Notes under the pieces: model-generated
Seen by the model: the letters and a program-made list of their open reading frames with translations, nothing else
Databases searched by the model: none
What the model was told of the DNA's origin: nothing
Shown here: positions 24,918 through 34,960 of the stretch, piece by piece
Position numbering within the stretch: position 1 is the first letter of the stretch
Layout: each line of letters begins with the position of its first letter
Position numbers and translations under genes: made by a program
Source: a virus
DNA length: 42,727 nucleotides
Virus record (IMG/VR): IMGVR_UViG_3300046009_000477
Location: 1-42,727 of that record
Strand: one strand, 5' to 3'

Positions 24918-27900
24918 TTATTCTATTACAAAATACTCAATGCAAATAGCGCCACCCATACCACCTCTGGCATTATTTGCATCCCGCCCACTTTCAGCAG
25001 CACCACCAACTCCGGGTGGATAAAGGCTGCTTAGAGAAAAAGTAGAAGGAGCAGTACCAGAAGGAGCATTTGGTATGACTATATCTGTATTAGGTGCACT
25101 ACTAAATAAAGTTAAATTTAGATCTAAAGTTACACCAGAAGGTAAAGATCCGATTGAAAAAGAACCGCTGCCGTACGCACCAAGCCCTCCTGTTGCTGTT
25201 AAACCTAAGAAAGTTGTACTTCCTCCATTAGTACCAGTACCTGAATTTGAACCTGTGCCGCCACTACCAATGGTATAAGAATAACTGTTTCCGGGTATTA
25301 CTGATAGTTGTACAATACCAAAGCCACCAGAACCACCATTTTTACCGGGAAGTTGATAGACTGGAAATCCGTTAGTTTGATCGCCGCGACTACCGCCACC
25401 GCCTCCACCAAAAACCGTAACTGTAATATTTGTTATATTATTAGGAACAGTCCATGTACCAGAACTAGCAGTTAAAACTTGTGTAACTTTTTTAACTTTA
25501 AAATTTGTTTTAGCAGCAGTTACTGCTCCATCAGCAATCATGTTTGTAGAAACCTGAACAGCTTCTACGGTCCCTGATGTTGTACCAAGTACACGATTAG
25601 CAGCAATGTTAGCAATCTTAGCAGGAGTAATAGCACCATCAGAAATACTTCCAGTACCTAGTGTACCAAATTGTAGTGTACCGCCTGTACGATGGAGAAC
25701 TTGTCCATCAACAGAAGCAACAATATCAGCAACATTACCTACGGTGTTAGCAGACCGACCGATTACGGAGGTTGCTGCACCTGTTCTTAGCTTGGCATCG
25801 GTTACTGCATTGTCTGCAAGCTTAGCACCAGTGACCGCAAGGTTTACAATCTTACTGGTTGAGACAGCATCGTCAAGAAGCTGACTGTTTCCAATGCTGA
25901 GTGTACCTAGCTTAGCTGCAGTTACTGCACCATCGGCAATCATATTGGTCTGAATCTGAACTTCGGTATAAGCAGAACCAGCGGTTGTTGTACCAAGTAC
26001 ACGGTTAGCAGTAGTACTTAGTGGAAGCTTAGCAAGTGTTACATTGCCATCAGCAATCTTAGCTGTAGTTACAGCATTACTGGCAATCTTAGCATTTGTT
26101 ACGGCATTAGTAGCTAACTTATCTGCGGTAATTGCAGAGTCAACAACCATATCTGTAGCAACCTGTACTTCGCTAACTGCACCGCCAGCTGTGGTAGAAC
26201 CAAGGAGTCTGTTTGCGGTAGCGACAGCCTGCATCTTACCATAGGTTACTGCATTATTGGCTAGTAGCCCTGTGGTAATAGCAAGGTTCGCAATCTTGGC
26301 TGTGGTTACATTGGCATCCGCAAGCAATGCGGTTGTGATGTTTCCGTTACCAATGTTTGCTACGGCTGCTCCAGAAGCTAGCTTAGCTGCTGTGACATTG
26401 CCATCAGCAATTTTAGCTGTAGTGACTAGACCATCAGCAAGCATGTTGGCATTGATCTGAACTTCAGCAACAATACCACCAGCAACTGTAGAACCCAGTA
26501 CACGGTTGGCTGTAGCAACGGTTTGTAACTTGTTATAGGTTACTACACCGTTTGCAAGTTTATTACTTGTTACAGCACCGTCTGCAAGTTTATCACTTGT
26601 TACGGCAAGGTTATTAATCTTAGCGGTTTCGACAGCACTAGCAGCAATCTTACCAGCAGTGATTGCCAAGTTTGCAACCATGTCTGTGGCAACCTGTACT
26701 TCAGCAACATCAGCATTGGCTGTAGTAGAACCAAGCAACCGATTGGCTGTGGCTACCTTCTGAATCTTTGCATAGGTTACTGAGTTATTATCATAACCAG
26801 AAGTGCTATGGGTGTGAGAAGCAGAAGCAAAAGCTGTGGATGGCTGAGTAGCTGCAGTACCTAAGCCAAGAGTTGTTCTGGCATCAGCTGCAGTAGCATC
26901 ATCAATAAGACTTGCACCAAAGGTGCTTACAGAACTTGTATTGACTTTGCCGTTGAGGGCAGTCTGTAGACCAGTTACATCATTAATAACATGTGTGTGA
27001 CTACTGGCTGCTTTACCATCCAGAGCTGTCTGTAGATTAGTTACATCTGAGATAGCATGAGTATGGGATAGCGCGGCCTTGTTGTTTAGTTCTGTCTGTA
27101 GGTTAGTTACATTTGAAATACCATGAGTGTGACCAACATTGGTCTTACCATCAAGGGTTGTCTGAAGGTTGGTAACATCAGAGATAGCATGGCTATGTAC
27201 TGTGTTGGCCTTGCCATCAAGACTTGTCTGTAGGTTTGTAACCTGTGAAATGGTATGAGTATGGCTAGCTGCAGCAAAGGCTGTAGAAGCCTGAGTAGCA
27301 GCTGTACCAAGACCAAGAGTTACTCTCATGCTAGCAGCGTCTGTATCATCTAAAATAGTTAGAGCAAAGCTACTGATTTGGGAATCATCAACCTTAGCAT
27401 CAAGCGAAGCCTGTAGGTTTGTAACATCACTAATTGCGTGGGTATGTGCAACTGGAGTTCTAGCGTTAGTTAGACGGCTATCGGAACCAGTAACAACCTC
27501 ACCACTAGCAGCATCTCCTAGTGCAGAAATATTTAGAGTAGCAGAAGAACCTAAACCAAGAGTTGCTCTAGCTGTTCCAGCAGATGCATCATCAAGTAAA
27601 GTCAGTGCAAACGCAGAAATCTGCGAATCATCTACCTTAGCATCTAGTGATGCTTGTAGATTTGTGACATCACTGATTGCATGAGTATGTGAGGCCGCAG
27701 CAGCACCAAGGGTAGTCCTCTGTGCGGCGGCATCAGCATCATCCAGCAAGGCACGACCAGCAGCGGTTACTGTGATTTCTTCGACATCGCCAGTTCCTGC
27801 AGTCGCTCTACCTAGTACGGTATTGGTATTAATATTCTGAATTTTACCAAATGTGACAGCATCGTTTGCAATCTTAGCACCGCTAATAGCATTGTTTACA

Positions 27901-30869
27901 ACTGTCCAAGTATTGCCAGCAATTGTAATATCACCATAAGTACCATCCGCAAGAATTGCAGAAGGTGCTACTGGCTCACCAACCTGACTAATTGTAATAC
28001 CACCGGGAGTATTGCTAATTGCAATATTAGAACCACCAAGAATATTAGCTAAAGTAAATCCTGTGTTATTACCAATAAGAATCTGACCAGCCGTTGGTGT
28101 TGTTGAAACACCAGTACCACCTCTTGCAACTGATAGTGTACCTGAAGTAATATCAGTAGTTGAGTGTGTATGGCTTGTTGCTGCCTTGCCATCTAGTGTT
28201 GTTTGTAAATTAGTGATATCACCAATTACATGGATATGAGCTGTGGGTGTTCGTGCATTTGTTAGACGGGTATCATCACCCATTACAACCTGAGTTGTTG
28301 TGGCATTTACACCAACAGCTGGAGCAAACTTAGCTGCTGCTGTTCCAGCATCTGTAATATCAGCAAGAACATGTGTGTGAGCAGTTGGAGTTCTAGCATT
28401 TGTTAAACGAGTATCATCACCCATAACAACTTGAGTAGTGGTTGCGTTTACTCCAATAGCAGGAGCAAATTTAGATGCTGCTGTTCCGGCATCTGTAATA
28501 GCTGCTAATGTGTGGGTATGGCTAGCTGCTGCAAAGGCTGAAGAAGCCTGTGTAGCGGCAGAGCCTAGCTCTAAAGTTGTTCTGGCTGCAGCAGCGGTTG
28601 TATCATCAATAAGAGTTAGACCAAACGCACTGATTTGAGAGTCATCAATCTTAGCGTCTAGAGCGGTTTGAAGACCAGTGACATCACCAATAGCGTGGGT
28701 ATGTGTGGTATTTGCCTTGCCAGCAAGGGTGGTATCAAGATTAGTGATATCACTCATTGCGTGGGTATGGCTGCTAGCTGCCTTGCCATCTAGTGCAGTC
28801 TGTAAACCAGTTACATTGGCAATAGTATGGGTGTGGCTTACAGCGGCTTTATTATCTAGCTCTGTCTGTAGGTTAGTAACCTGAGAGATAGTATGCGTAT
28901 GGCTTGTTGCTGCTTTACCATCTAATGATGACTGAAGATTTGTTACTTCAGCGATTGTATGGGTATGTGCAATAGCAGCCTTATTATCAAGGTTTGTCTG
29001 TAGGTTTGCTACATCTGCAATAACATGGGTATGTCCAACAAGAGCCTTAGCATTTAGCTCAGTCTGTAAGTTAGTTACATCTGAGATTGGATGGATATGG
29101 GCAAGTGGTGTACGAGCATCGCTTAGACGAGCATCATTACCCTGACAGAAAGTACTTACAGTTGTGCCGAATGTACCAGTAGAAATCAATCCATTAGAAC
29201 TAGTAATGAGAGGAAGGTTTGGTGTTGTACCAATCTGTCCTGCACTATTGATGGAGCCGTGGCTGTGAACAGCTGGTGCAAAGAAAGCTACAGCTTCTAA
29301 AGCTGCGGTCCCTAACTGGAGATACTGACGCATATCAGCTACGCTGTTTTCGTCAATTAGCTCTCTACCAGCAGCAGTAATAGCAATGGTTTCTACATTG
29401 CCTGTACCAGATGCTGCTCTTCCTAATAATGTATTGCTTGGAATCTGCTGCATCTTGGGGAAAGATACGGCATTATCCACAACCATATTAGTGTTTACCT
29501 GTACTTCAGATACTGTTCCGTTTGCTGCGGTAGAACCAAGAACACGGTTTGCTGTTACGACTGTCTGTAGCTTATCGTAAGTTACAGCGTTGTTGTTAAT
29601 AGCATTAGTTAGGACAGACCCTGCCTGAAGATTTGAAGAACTTACAGAACCATTTGCTAACTTAGCATTGGTTACTGCCGCAGTTGCAATCATATCAGCA
29701 TTAATTTGTACTTCTGAGATATGACTATCTGCGGTTGTTGTGCCTAGTACACGATTACCAGTAAGTGATAGCTGCATCTTAGCATAAGTTACAGCATGGT
29801 CTGCTAGATCTGCAGTAATTACAGCACCAGTATTAATTGTAAATGTCGTACCATTGCTTCCAACGGTTAGGTCGCCTTTGTTACCATCTGTAAGTGGCGT
29901 AGTTACATTGAGCTGAGTACCAACCATAGATAGGCTGGAGCCTACAGTAAGTTCCTGTGGGTCGCCTGAGCCAGCTGCAGAGCCACGACCAATAAGGCGT
30001 GAGGCTGCGGTGACATCCTGCATCTTACTATAAGTAACAGCATTGGGATTAATACGCCAGTCTGTAAGTGGAGATACGACTTCAATATCGTTTCTCTGTC
30101 CAGCTGGTAGTGGCTTTACATCAATAGTGTTACCAGTTACATCAAAGCCCGGACCTACGGACATCTCGCGTACATCGCGGAAGTTAATAGGATCAGAACC
30201 TGAACCAAGAAGCTTTAGTGGACCACTAAGATCCTGAAGTTTGGCAAAAGTTACTGCCTTGTTTAGAATCTTAGGACTAGTAATTGCATTGTCTAGAATC
30301 TGTTCGGTGCTGACGCTGACAATAGTTACCTTGTTTAGAATTTCTTGAACTAGGAATAGAAGCTGTGTTGTGTTCAGGTTTAGCTGAGCAGTTGTTAGCT
30401 TGCTACCGGGAGTCCAAAGAACTAAAGAAGTATTACTGACAGTCTTACGGCGAACAATAATATTATCGCCTTCTCGTAGTTGTGGTACAGCAATTGTCTG
30501 AGTAGTACCAGCATTTGGTCCACTGATTGGTACATAACTAAAGTTATATACATCAGGTCCAGAGGCGGGTAGGTTTACATTTACGATTCGGTTTCCAGTA
30601 GTATCATAAGTAATACGATCACTTGGAATAATAAACACATTCTGTTTATCAACTACGGATACATTGGTGTCGTTTAGGAAGTCAGGAATCGTGGCGGTTA
30701 CGCCGTTTCTATCAATAGAAAAGATTCGCTCAACTTCTAATTGGGCATTGTGAGGAATACCGGGAATCAAATCCAATGTGTTATAAAGAATTGGATTGAA
30801 GGTGGTAGCTCCTACAGAATAGCCATAAGTACCTTGCGAAGTGACAACAGTTATGTTGGAATAACTCAT
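24918..30869 (-). CDS. Long tail fiber protein, T7 gp17-type anchor, 1983 aa
   Basis: The N-terminal ~180 residues are the tail-anchor region: NAQLEVERIF at 41-50, then VYNFSYVPISGP, IIVRRKT and a helix with PGSKLTTAQLNLNTTQLLF, which parallels the gp17 anchor layout. The shaft holds two repeat types: about 22-residue units HTHxIxxVTxLQTxLDxKAA, with 20 HxH motifs in all, and units AVTYxKMQ...ANRxLG(S/T)TTA...VQVxTDM...AITxxKLA. The last ~175 residues form a glycine-rich tip (GGGGGG, GGSGGFG, CIEYFVIE) likely to contact the receptor. Length is about 3.6 times T7 gp17 (553 aa). GGAGA sits before the ATG. Residues 41-142 are similar to part of the neighbouring tail tubular protein B. Confidence 0.88.
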   Translation of the reverse strand: MSYSNITVVTSQGTYGYSVGATTFNPILYNTLDLIPGIPHNAQLEVERIFSIDRNGVTATIPDFLNDTNVSVVDKQNVFIIPSDRITYDTTGNRIVNVNLPASGPDVYNFSYVPISGPNAGTTQTIAVPQLREGDNIIVRRKTVSNTSLVLWTPGSKLTTAQLNLNTTQLLFLVQEILNKVTIVSVSTEQILDNAITSPKILNKAVTFAKLQDLSGPLKLLGSGSDPINFRDVREMSVGPGFDVTGNTIDVKPLPAGQRNDIEVVSPLTDWRINPNAVTYSKMQDVTAASRLIGRGSAAGSGDPQELTVGSSLSMVGTQLNVTTPLTDGNKGDLTVGSNGTTFTINTGAVITADLADHAVTYAKMQLSLTGNRVLGTTTADSHISEVQINADMIATAAVTNAKLANGSVSSSNLQAGSVLTNAINNNAVTYDKLQTVVTANRVLGSTAANGTVSEVQVNTNMVVDNAVSFPKMQQIPSNTLLGRAASGTGNVETIAITAAGRELIDENSVADMRQYLQLGTAALEAVAFFAPAVHSHGSINSAGQIGTTPNLPLITSSNGLISTGTFGTTVSTFCQGNDARLSDARTPLAHIHPISDVTNLQTELNAKALVGHTHVIADVANLQTNLDNKAAIAHTHTIAEVTNLQSSLDGKAATSHTHTISQVTNLQTELDNKAAVSHTHTIANVTGLQTALDGKAASSHTHAMSDITNLDTTLAGKANTTHTHAIGDVTGLQTALDAKIDDSQISAFGLTLIDDTTAAAARTTLELGSAATQASSAFAAASHTHTLAAITDAGTAASKFAPAIGVNATTTQVVMGDDTRLTNARTPTAHTHVLADITDAGTAAAKFAPAVGVNATTTQVVMGDDTRLTNARTPTAHIHVIGDITNLQTTLDGKAATSHTHSTTDITSGTLSVARGGTGVSTTPTAGQILIGNNTGFTLANILGGSNIAISNTPGGITISQVGEPVAPSAILADGTYGDITIAGNTWTVVNNAISGAKIANDAVTFGKIQNINTNTVLGRATAGTGDVEEITVTAAGRALLDDADAAAQRTTLGAAAASHTHAISDVTNLQASLDAKVDDSQISAFALTLLDDASAGTARATLGLGSSATLNISALGDAASGEVVTGSDSRLTNARTPVAHTHAISDVTNLQASLDAKVDDSQISSFALTILDDTDAASMRVTLGLGTAATQASTAFAAASHTHTISQVTNLQTSLDGKANTVHSHAISDVTNLQTTLDGKTNVGHTHGISNVTNLQTELNNKAALSHTHAISDVTNLQTALDGKAASSHTHVINDVTGLQTALNGKVNTSSVSTFGASLIDDATAADARTTLGLGTAATQPSTAFASASHTHSTSGYDNNSVTYAKIQKVATANRLLGSTTANADVAEVQVATDMVANLAITAGKIAASAVETAKINNLAVTSDKLADGAVTSNKLANGVVTYNKLQTVATANRVLGSTVAGGIVAEVQINANMLADGLVTTAKIADGNVTAAKLASGAAVANIGNGNITTALLADANVTTAKIANLAITTGLLANNAVTYGKMQAVATANRLLGSTTAGGAVSEVQVATDMVVDSAITADKLATNAVTNAKIASNAVTTAKIADGNVTLAKLPLSTTANRVLGTTTAGSAYTEVQIQTNMIADGAVTAAKLGTLSIGNSQLLDDAVSTSKIVNLAVTGAKLADNAVTDAKLRTGAATSVIGRSANTVGNVADIVASVDGQVLHRTGGTLQFGTLGTGSISDGAITPAKIANIAANRVLGTTSGTVEAVQVSTNMIADGAVTAAKTNFKVKKVTQVLTASSGTWTVPNNITNITVTVFGGGGGGSRGDQTNGFPVYQLPGKNGGSGGFGIVQLSVIPGNSYSYTIGSGGTGSNSGTGTNGGSTTFLGLTATGGLGAYGSGSFSIGSLPSGVTLDLNLTLFSSAPNTDIVIPNAPSGTAPSTFSLSSLYPPGVGGAAESGRDANNARGGMGGAICIEYFVIE
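25500..29800 (-). repeat. Tandem repeats coding the fiber shaft
   Basis: About 66-base units encoding HTHxIxxVTxLQTxLDxKAA are densest at 28600-29120 and 26960-27280. Units encoding AVTYxKMQ/ANRxLG/AxITxxKLA lie at about 25500-26800 and 29440-29800. Several are near-identical at the DNA level, for example the DTRLTNARTPTAHTH stretches near 28250 and 28390. Such arrays are prone to unit gain and loss and to assembly collapse. Confidence 0.8.
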
Positions 30870-30883
30870 GGTGTCTCCATTTA

Positions 30884-33800
30884 TTAATTAATTGTAGAGT
30901 ATTTCTGTTTGAATGTACCTTTGAATTCCATTGTTGAGATGTTTACAGGAGTAATGTAGTCAGATACAATCTTTATATTGGTTGAATCTGAGTTACCAAA
31001 AACCTTGGCAACAAATTCTCCTTGGCCTTCATAGGGTTCTAGTGGAAGGCTATCTTCAGCAAGGGTGAAATCTGGTCTAATGGCAGTAAAGGAAGAAACT
31101 AATGGGTTTCGACCTCTATGAGTAACTACAATATCATAATTACCTGTGTTGAAATGCCGGAAGACACCTGTTCGTAACTTAAGTACACCATCTACAATAC
31201 CGCCATTTTGATCTCGGACAAACAAGGGGCTTAATTCGACAGTCATTGTGAATGGATTGCCGATATAAACATAGTTGTCATCAAAATCATACTTGCCTAG
31301 CACGACTACATTCAGATAGTTACCATCTGAACTGATAGATACAAGAGGAGGGAACGCTGTTCCGACCAGATCTTCAGGCTGTAGTCCTTCTTGAGCAAGA
31401 TAGTTGGGGTCGTTTACCCAAGGCTTAGCAACAACAACCCTAAAGGTGTCGTTAACACCATAGTTTGCTGCTGGTAGTCTAAAGGTTGTTTCATGTAGAC
31501 CGGGATTGTAAGTTACATTAGGTTCATTCAAGCGGCGTAAAGTAAGGGACTGACCATTACTTAGACCGGGAACTTTAATTGTTTGTTGTATTCCAGTATT
31601 TGGCCCACCAATTGGAGTGTAAACAAAGTCATACACATCACCAGTAGCTGGTAGATTAATGCTGGTTATTTCTTTTGCTAGTTCATTAAAGAATAGACGA
31701 TCATTAGGAATGATAAACAAAGCTGCTTTATCGGCAATGCTTACATTAGGATCGTTTAAGAAATCTGTAATGATAGTTGAATCGCCATCTCTATCTGCGG
31801 TAAAGATACGCTCCACTTCGACCTGTGCGCTGTGAACCTTGCTTGTGGTTGGATTCAAAGCAACATAACTAATGTTAGAACTATCTGAATAAGTTACATT
31901 TAGTTCTTCACCACCAATGTCAGAGTTAAGTTTGATCTTAAACATATGATCCATTCGTGGTACATCATTCTTTTCATTCTGAAGTAGAGTGCGCTCAATA
32001 ACAACCTTATTGTTTCTAGCAATAATGACATACAAGTAGTTACTGTAAACTTGCATGCTGTTTACTAGAGACTCTGAATCCAGAACATAGCGATAGAATG
32101 AACTTTGGATTACACGCTCACCACTAAAGCGAACCGTGTACATATAAATCATGTTTTCATTATCAGCATCAGTCACAAAGATTGTGTTCTGAGCTGGCCC
32201 TGTGCAGGCAAATCCAAAGTTTTCAGGCAGATAGTCTTGGGCTTGGCTTGAAACCTCAACTGCTGAACTATATCCAAGGTTGTTCTTACCTGTAAATAGA
32301 TATAGTTTTCGGCGGTCAAAGAAGTAAAGCTGTGATCCAATGGTCTGAGGATCAACAAAGGACACCGCAGCATAGTAAGTTGTTGGAGACAACATGACAT
32401 TGAAGGGTGTAAGCACAAGATCGTTGGCATCCTTAGAGCCAGCTGTGAGCTGGAACTGAATGTTTGCTTTTGTATTGATAAAGATATAGTCTTCAAATGG
32501 TGTCATGTGAGTAATCTGAGCAAATGCATTTGAAGAAGCACGGATATCAATAGGATCTGTAGCAATAATGTTGGCAGGGTCTTCAATAAAGAAGCTCTCG
32601 TACTTACCAATTTGAGAAGAGAATGCAACATCATCAGCCGCAAACCATAGTCTGTCTTTAAATACACAGATGCTAGTAAGAGGAGTCTGCTTGATTTGCT
32701 TTCGATCTGTCGTTCTGAATACAGAAGGACCGGGATTGGTATCATTAGTACCAGACTGCCGTGGAGTCCAGCGAACAGGACCGATAGACCACTCTAAAGA
32801 GTTAGCGCCAAGCAGTAGAGAAATCTTCTGAGGCATTCTATTGGGGTCTATGTATGACCACTTATCTGGAGTACGAATCTTTTGAAGATATGGTCTGCCA
32901 AATGGAATAATCTTATTAGCTTCTACACCAGTAGCAGTGATCTTGGGAGGTAGAGTAAAGTTGTAGTACTGTGCTGGTGTGTCTTCTCTCCATGAAATCA
33001 CACGATAGTATCCACTTGTTAGGTTTAGGAAGGGGTTCTGACAGTAATAAACTTTACCACGACCACCAACGAGATTCTTTCCATTGTAGTTTCCATAGGG
33101 ATGGAAAGGATCATATAGCAATTCAAGCATGCGCTGTGCTGAAACATCAGCCACGCTGTTACTGCCGTTACTATTGGTGTTGTACCAATCATCTACTTCA
33201 GGTGGAAGACGGATTTCACTTGCATCATTAAGTCTTTGTCCAAGATAAGCGAGAGAATTCTGGAAGTATTTATAATCTTCAACAGGAATATGCTTTGCTG
33301 TGACAGTCGAACTTAATGAGAAGGCATAGCTTTTAATTGATATGTTAACAGCATTACCGTTTAATGGGGCGCTTCCTGTCCAATCAGTAACGATAGCTTG
33401 CTTAGTTGAACCAGTGTATTTAATTACAGAACCAGAACCGGGAGTTGCTACAAATAACACATCAAGCTGATAGTTCTTATAGAAATCATTGGTGCTTGAA
33501 GCACTTGAATCTAGAGTTACAGAGTAAGTAACTGGAGTTAGGTTATAAGGTTTATCGTTTGTTGGGTTAATGTAAGTAAGAGTAGCAGGAATATTACCAT
33601 GATAATAAGTAGTTTGTACAGAAGTCCGGCCCATAAAAGTTATTGTAGTAACAATTTTAATACGATAAGCAGTTCCAGATACAATATTACTAGGACCACT
33701 CCAGTTTTTAATTCTGATCTTTTTGGTAACACTATTGTAGGAATAGATTGTAGCTGTTCCAACGACAGTAGAACCATTCATTATTTCAATGGTTTGGTTA

Positions 33801-34960
33801 CGGTAAAAGTTAGCTGTAGTAGAAGCATTAGTTCCTAATTCAAACTCATAAGAAGTATGAACTGTTGGAACTAGTTCATAAGTAACAGCATCAACTCTAG
33901 TTGGAGCAGTAACAATAGTTGCGTTATCCTGTGGAAGTTGGCCTGTCCATAAAACTCTTGCAATCTTTGTATCTCCAAAGTATTGCTGAACAGTTCCTGA
34001 TGCATTAATCTCTGGAATCTCTAGCTTATATCCGTTATAGGTAGAAGAGATAGCAGAGATTGGATTGGTTCCAGAAACTTCAGAAGGGCTTGGCTGCAGT
34101 TCAAAGTCAACAACAAGAGGTGACTCAGAGAAAACTGTAGTAGATTTAATACTACCACCAACAGCAGTAGTCGCTGGCTTATAACCAAGGAACACATCGT
34201 CTTCTTTAGTCTTGTAATCCGAACCACTAGCATAGATTGGAATAACCTGAGCTGATGAATAATAAGTAACCTTCTTACCAGCTACATCTTCTTCGGTTCC
34301 CTTAGTGCCATCTAGATTAAATAACAAGCCATCATCATCTGAAGAAAAACCAGCATATACATTCTTGTTTAGAATGATAATGTTTGTTCCTAATGATACC
34401 GCTTGCAAGGATTCTTTAGCAGTCTTTGCTGTACCTAGATCACTAGTATCAGATCCAAAGGTTAGATAAGCTCTGGTCTTAGCAGGAACTGTGGTTTCTG
34501 GAAAGCTTCCATTGATTGCATCAGCTGATTGACCTTGGGGGCTTCGGTCTTTCCATGTTCCATTAGGAAGTAACTGAAATACATAATAAAGATTGTGTTC
34601 ATTGGTTCGTGCAGAGTAATCTACGACGATCAAGAACCTAGTCTCTTCGTTAATGTTGTGCCAGTAGTACCATAGATCGTGGTTAAGAGCAACTAATCCA
34701 TCTAATGGGAACAAATCCACTCTTGTTTGAGGCTGGTTAAAATCCCAATCGGTAATGTCGGGAATTGTGTACTGTGGTACAACTTCAAAACCGGGACGCT
34801 TTTCAAAGTTTCGCTCTAATGATACAAAACAATTGTCAAGGTTCTGTGCTTCATAAGCAGCTCTCTTGTTTGGTGCGTTACGACCAACACTATTAATGGT
34901 TGGTACTGGTAAACGGGTGTTTATCAGACCAGCGCGTGGGCTTGTTCTTCTTATTGCCAT
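30884..34960 (-). CDS. Tail tubular protein B (nozzle), T7 gp12-like, 1358 aa
   Basis: Starts MAIRRTSPRAGLINTRLP; the N-terminus, with NKRAAYEAQNLDNCFVSLER and KRPGFEVVP, is characteristic of gp12-type nozzle proteins. Segment TSICVFKDRLWFAADDVAFS at about 755-775 and the FxxxxxAFAQITHMTPFEDY region are the beta-propeller core of this family. T7 gp12 is 794 aa, so this version is much larger. Residues 1044-1143 (VEVERIFTADRDG, DFLNDPNVSIADK, FIIPNDRL, VYDFVYTPIGGP) are closely similar to residues 41-142 of the tail fiber. The start shares TAATG with the stop of tail tubular A. It forms the distal tail tube and the fiber docking surface. Confidence 0.88.
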   Translation of the reverse strand: MAIRRTSPRAGLINTRLPVPTINSVGRNAPNKRAAYEAQNLDNCFVSLERNFEKRPGFEVVPQYTIPDITDWDFNQPQTRVDLFPLDGLVALNHDLWYYWHNINEETRFLIVVDYSARTNEHNLYYVFQLLPNGTWKDRSPQGQSADAINGSFPETTVPAKTRAYLTFGSDTSDLGTAKTAKESLQAVSLGTNIIILNKNVYAGFSSDDDGLLFNLDGTKGTEEDVAGKKVTYYSSAQVIPIYASGSDYKTKEDDVFLGYKPATTAVGGSIKSTTVFSESPLVVDFELQPSPSEVSGTNPISAISSTYNGYKLEIPEINASGTVQQYFGDTKIARVLWTGQLPQDNATIVTAPTRVDAVTYELVPTVHTSYEFELGTNASTTANFYRNQTIEIMNGSTVVGTATIYSYNSVTKKIRIKNWSGPSNIVSGTAYRIKIVTTITFMGRTSVQTTYYHGNIPATLTYINPTNDKPYNLTPVTYSVTLDSSASSTNDFYKNYQLDVLFVATPGSGSVIKYTGSTKQAIVTDWTGSAPLNGNAVNISIKSYAFSLSSTVTAKHIPVEDYKYFQNSLAYLGQRLNDASEIRLPPEVDDWYNTNSNGSNSVADVSAQRMLELLYDPFHPYGNYNGKNLVGGRGKVYYCQNPFLNLTSGYYRVISWREDTPAQYYNFTLPPKITATGVEANKIIPFGRPYLQKIRTPDKWSYIDPNRMPQKISLLLGANSLEWSIGPVRWTPRQSGTNDTNPGPSVFRTTDRKQIKQTPLTSICVFKDRLWFAADDVAFSSQIGKYESFFIEDPANIIATDPIDIRASSNAFAQITHMTPFEDYIFINTKANIQFQLTAGSKDANDLVLTPFNVMLSPTTYYAAVSFVDPQTIGSQLYFFDRRKLYLFTGKNNLGYSSAVEVSSQAQDYLPENFGFACTGPAQNTIFVTDADNENMIYMYTVRFSGERVIQSSFYRYVLDSESLVNSMQVYSNYLYVIIARNNKVVIERTLLQNEKNDVPRMDHMFKIKLNSDIGGEELNVTYSDSSNISYVALNPTTSKVHSAQVEVERIFTADRDGDSTIITDFLNDPNVSIADKAALFIIPNDRLFFNELAKEITSINLPATGDVYDFVYTPIGGPNTGIQQTIKVPGLSNGQSLTLRRLNEPNVTYNPGLHETTFRLPAANYGVNDTFRVVVAKPWVNDPNYLAQEGLQPEDLVGTAFPPLVSISSDGNYLNVVVLGKYDFDDNYVYIGNPFTMTVELSPLFVRDQNGGIVDGVLKLRTGVFRHFNTGNYDIVVTHRGRNPLVSSFTAIRPDFTLAEDSLPLEPYEGQGEFVAKVFGNSDSTNIKIVSDYITPVNISTMEFKGTFKQKYSTIN

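Noticed and set aside
25075-28884. Many plus-strand ORFs opposite the tail fiber
   Set aside because: They repeat with the fiber repeats and have the composition of a reversed Ala/Thr-rich gene; not independent genes.
25500-29800. CRISPR-like regular repeats
   Set aside because: Repeats are in frame, degenerate and code for the fiber shaft; there are no unrelated spacers.
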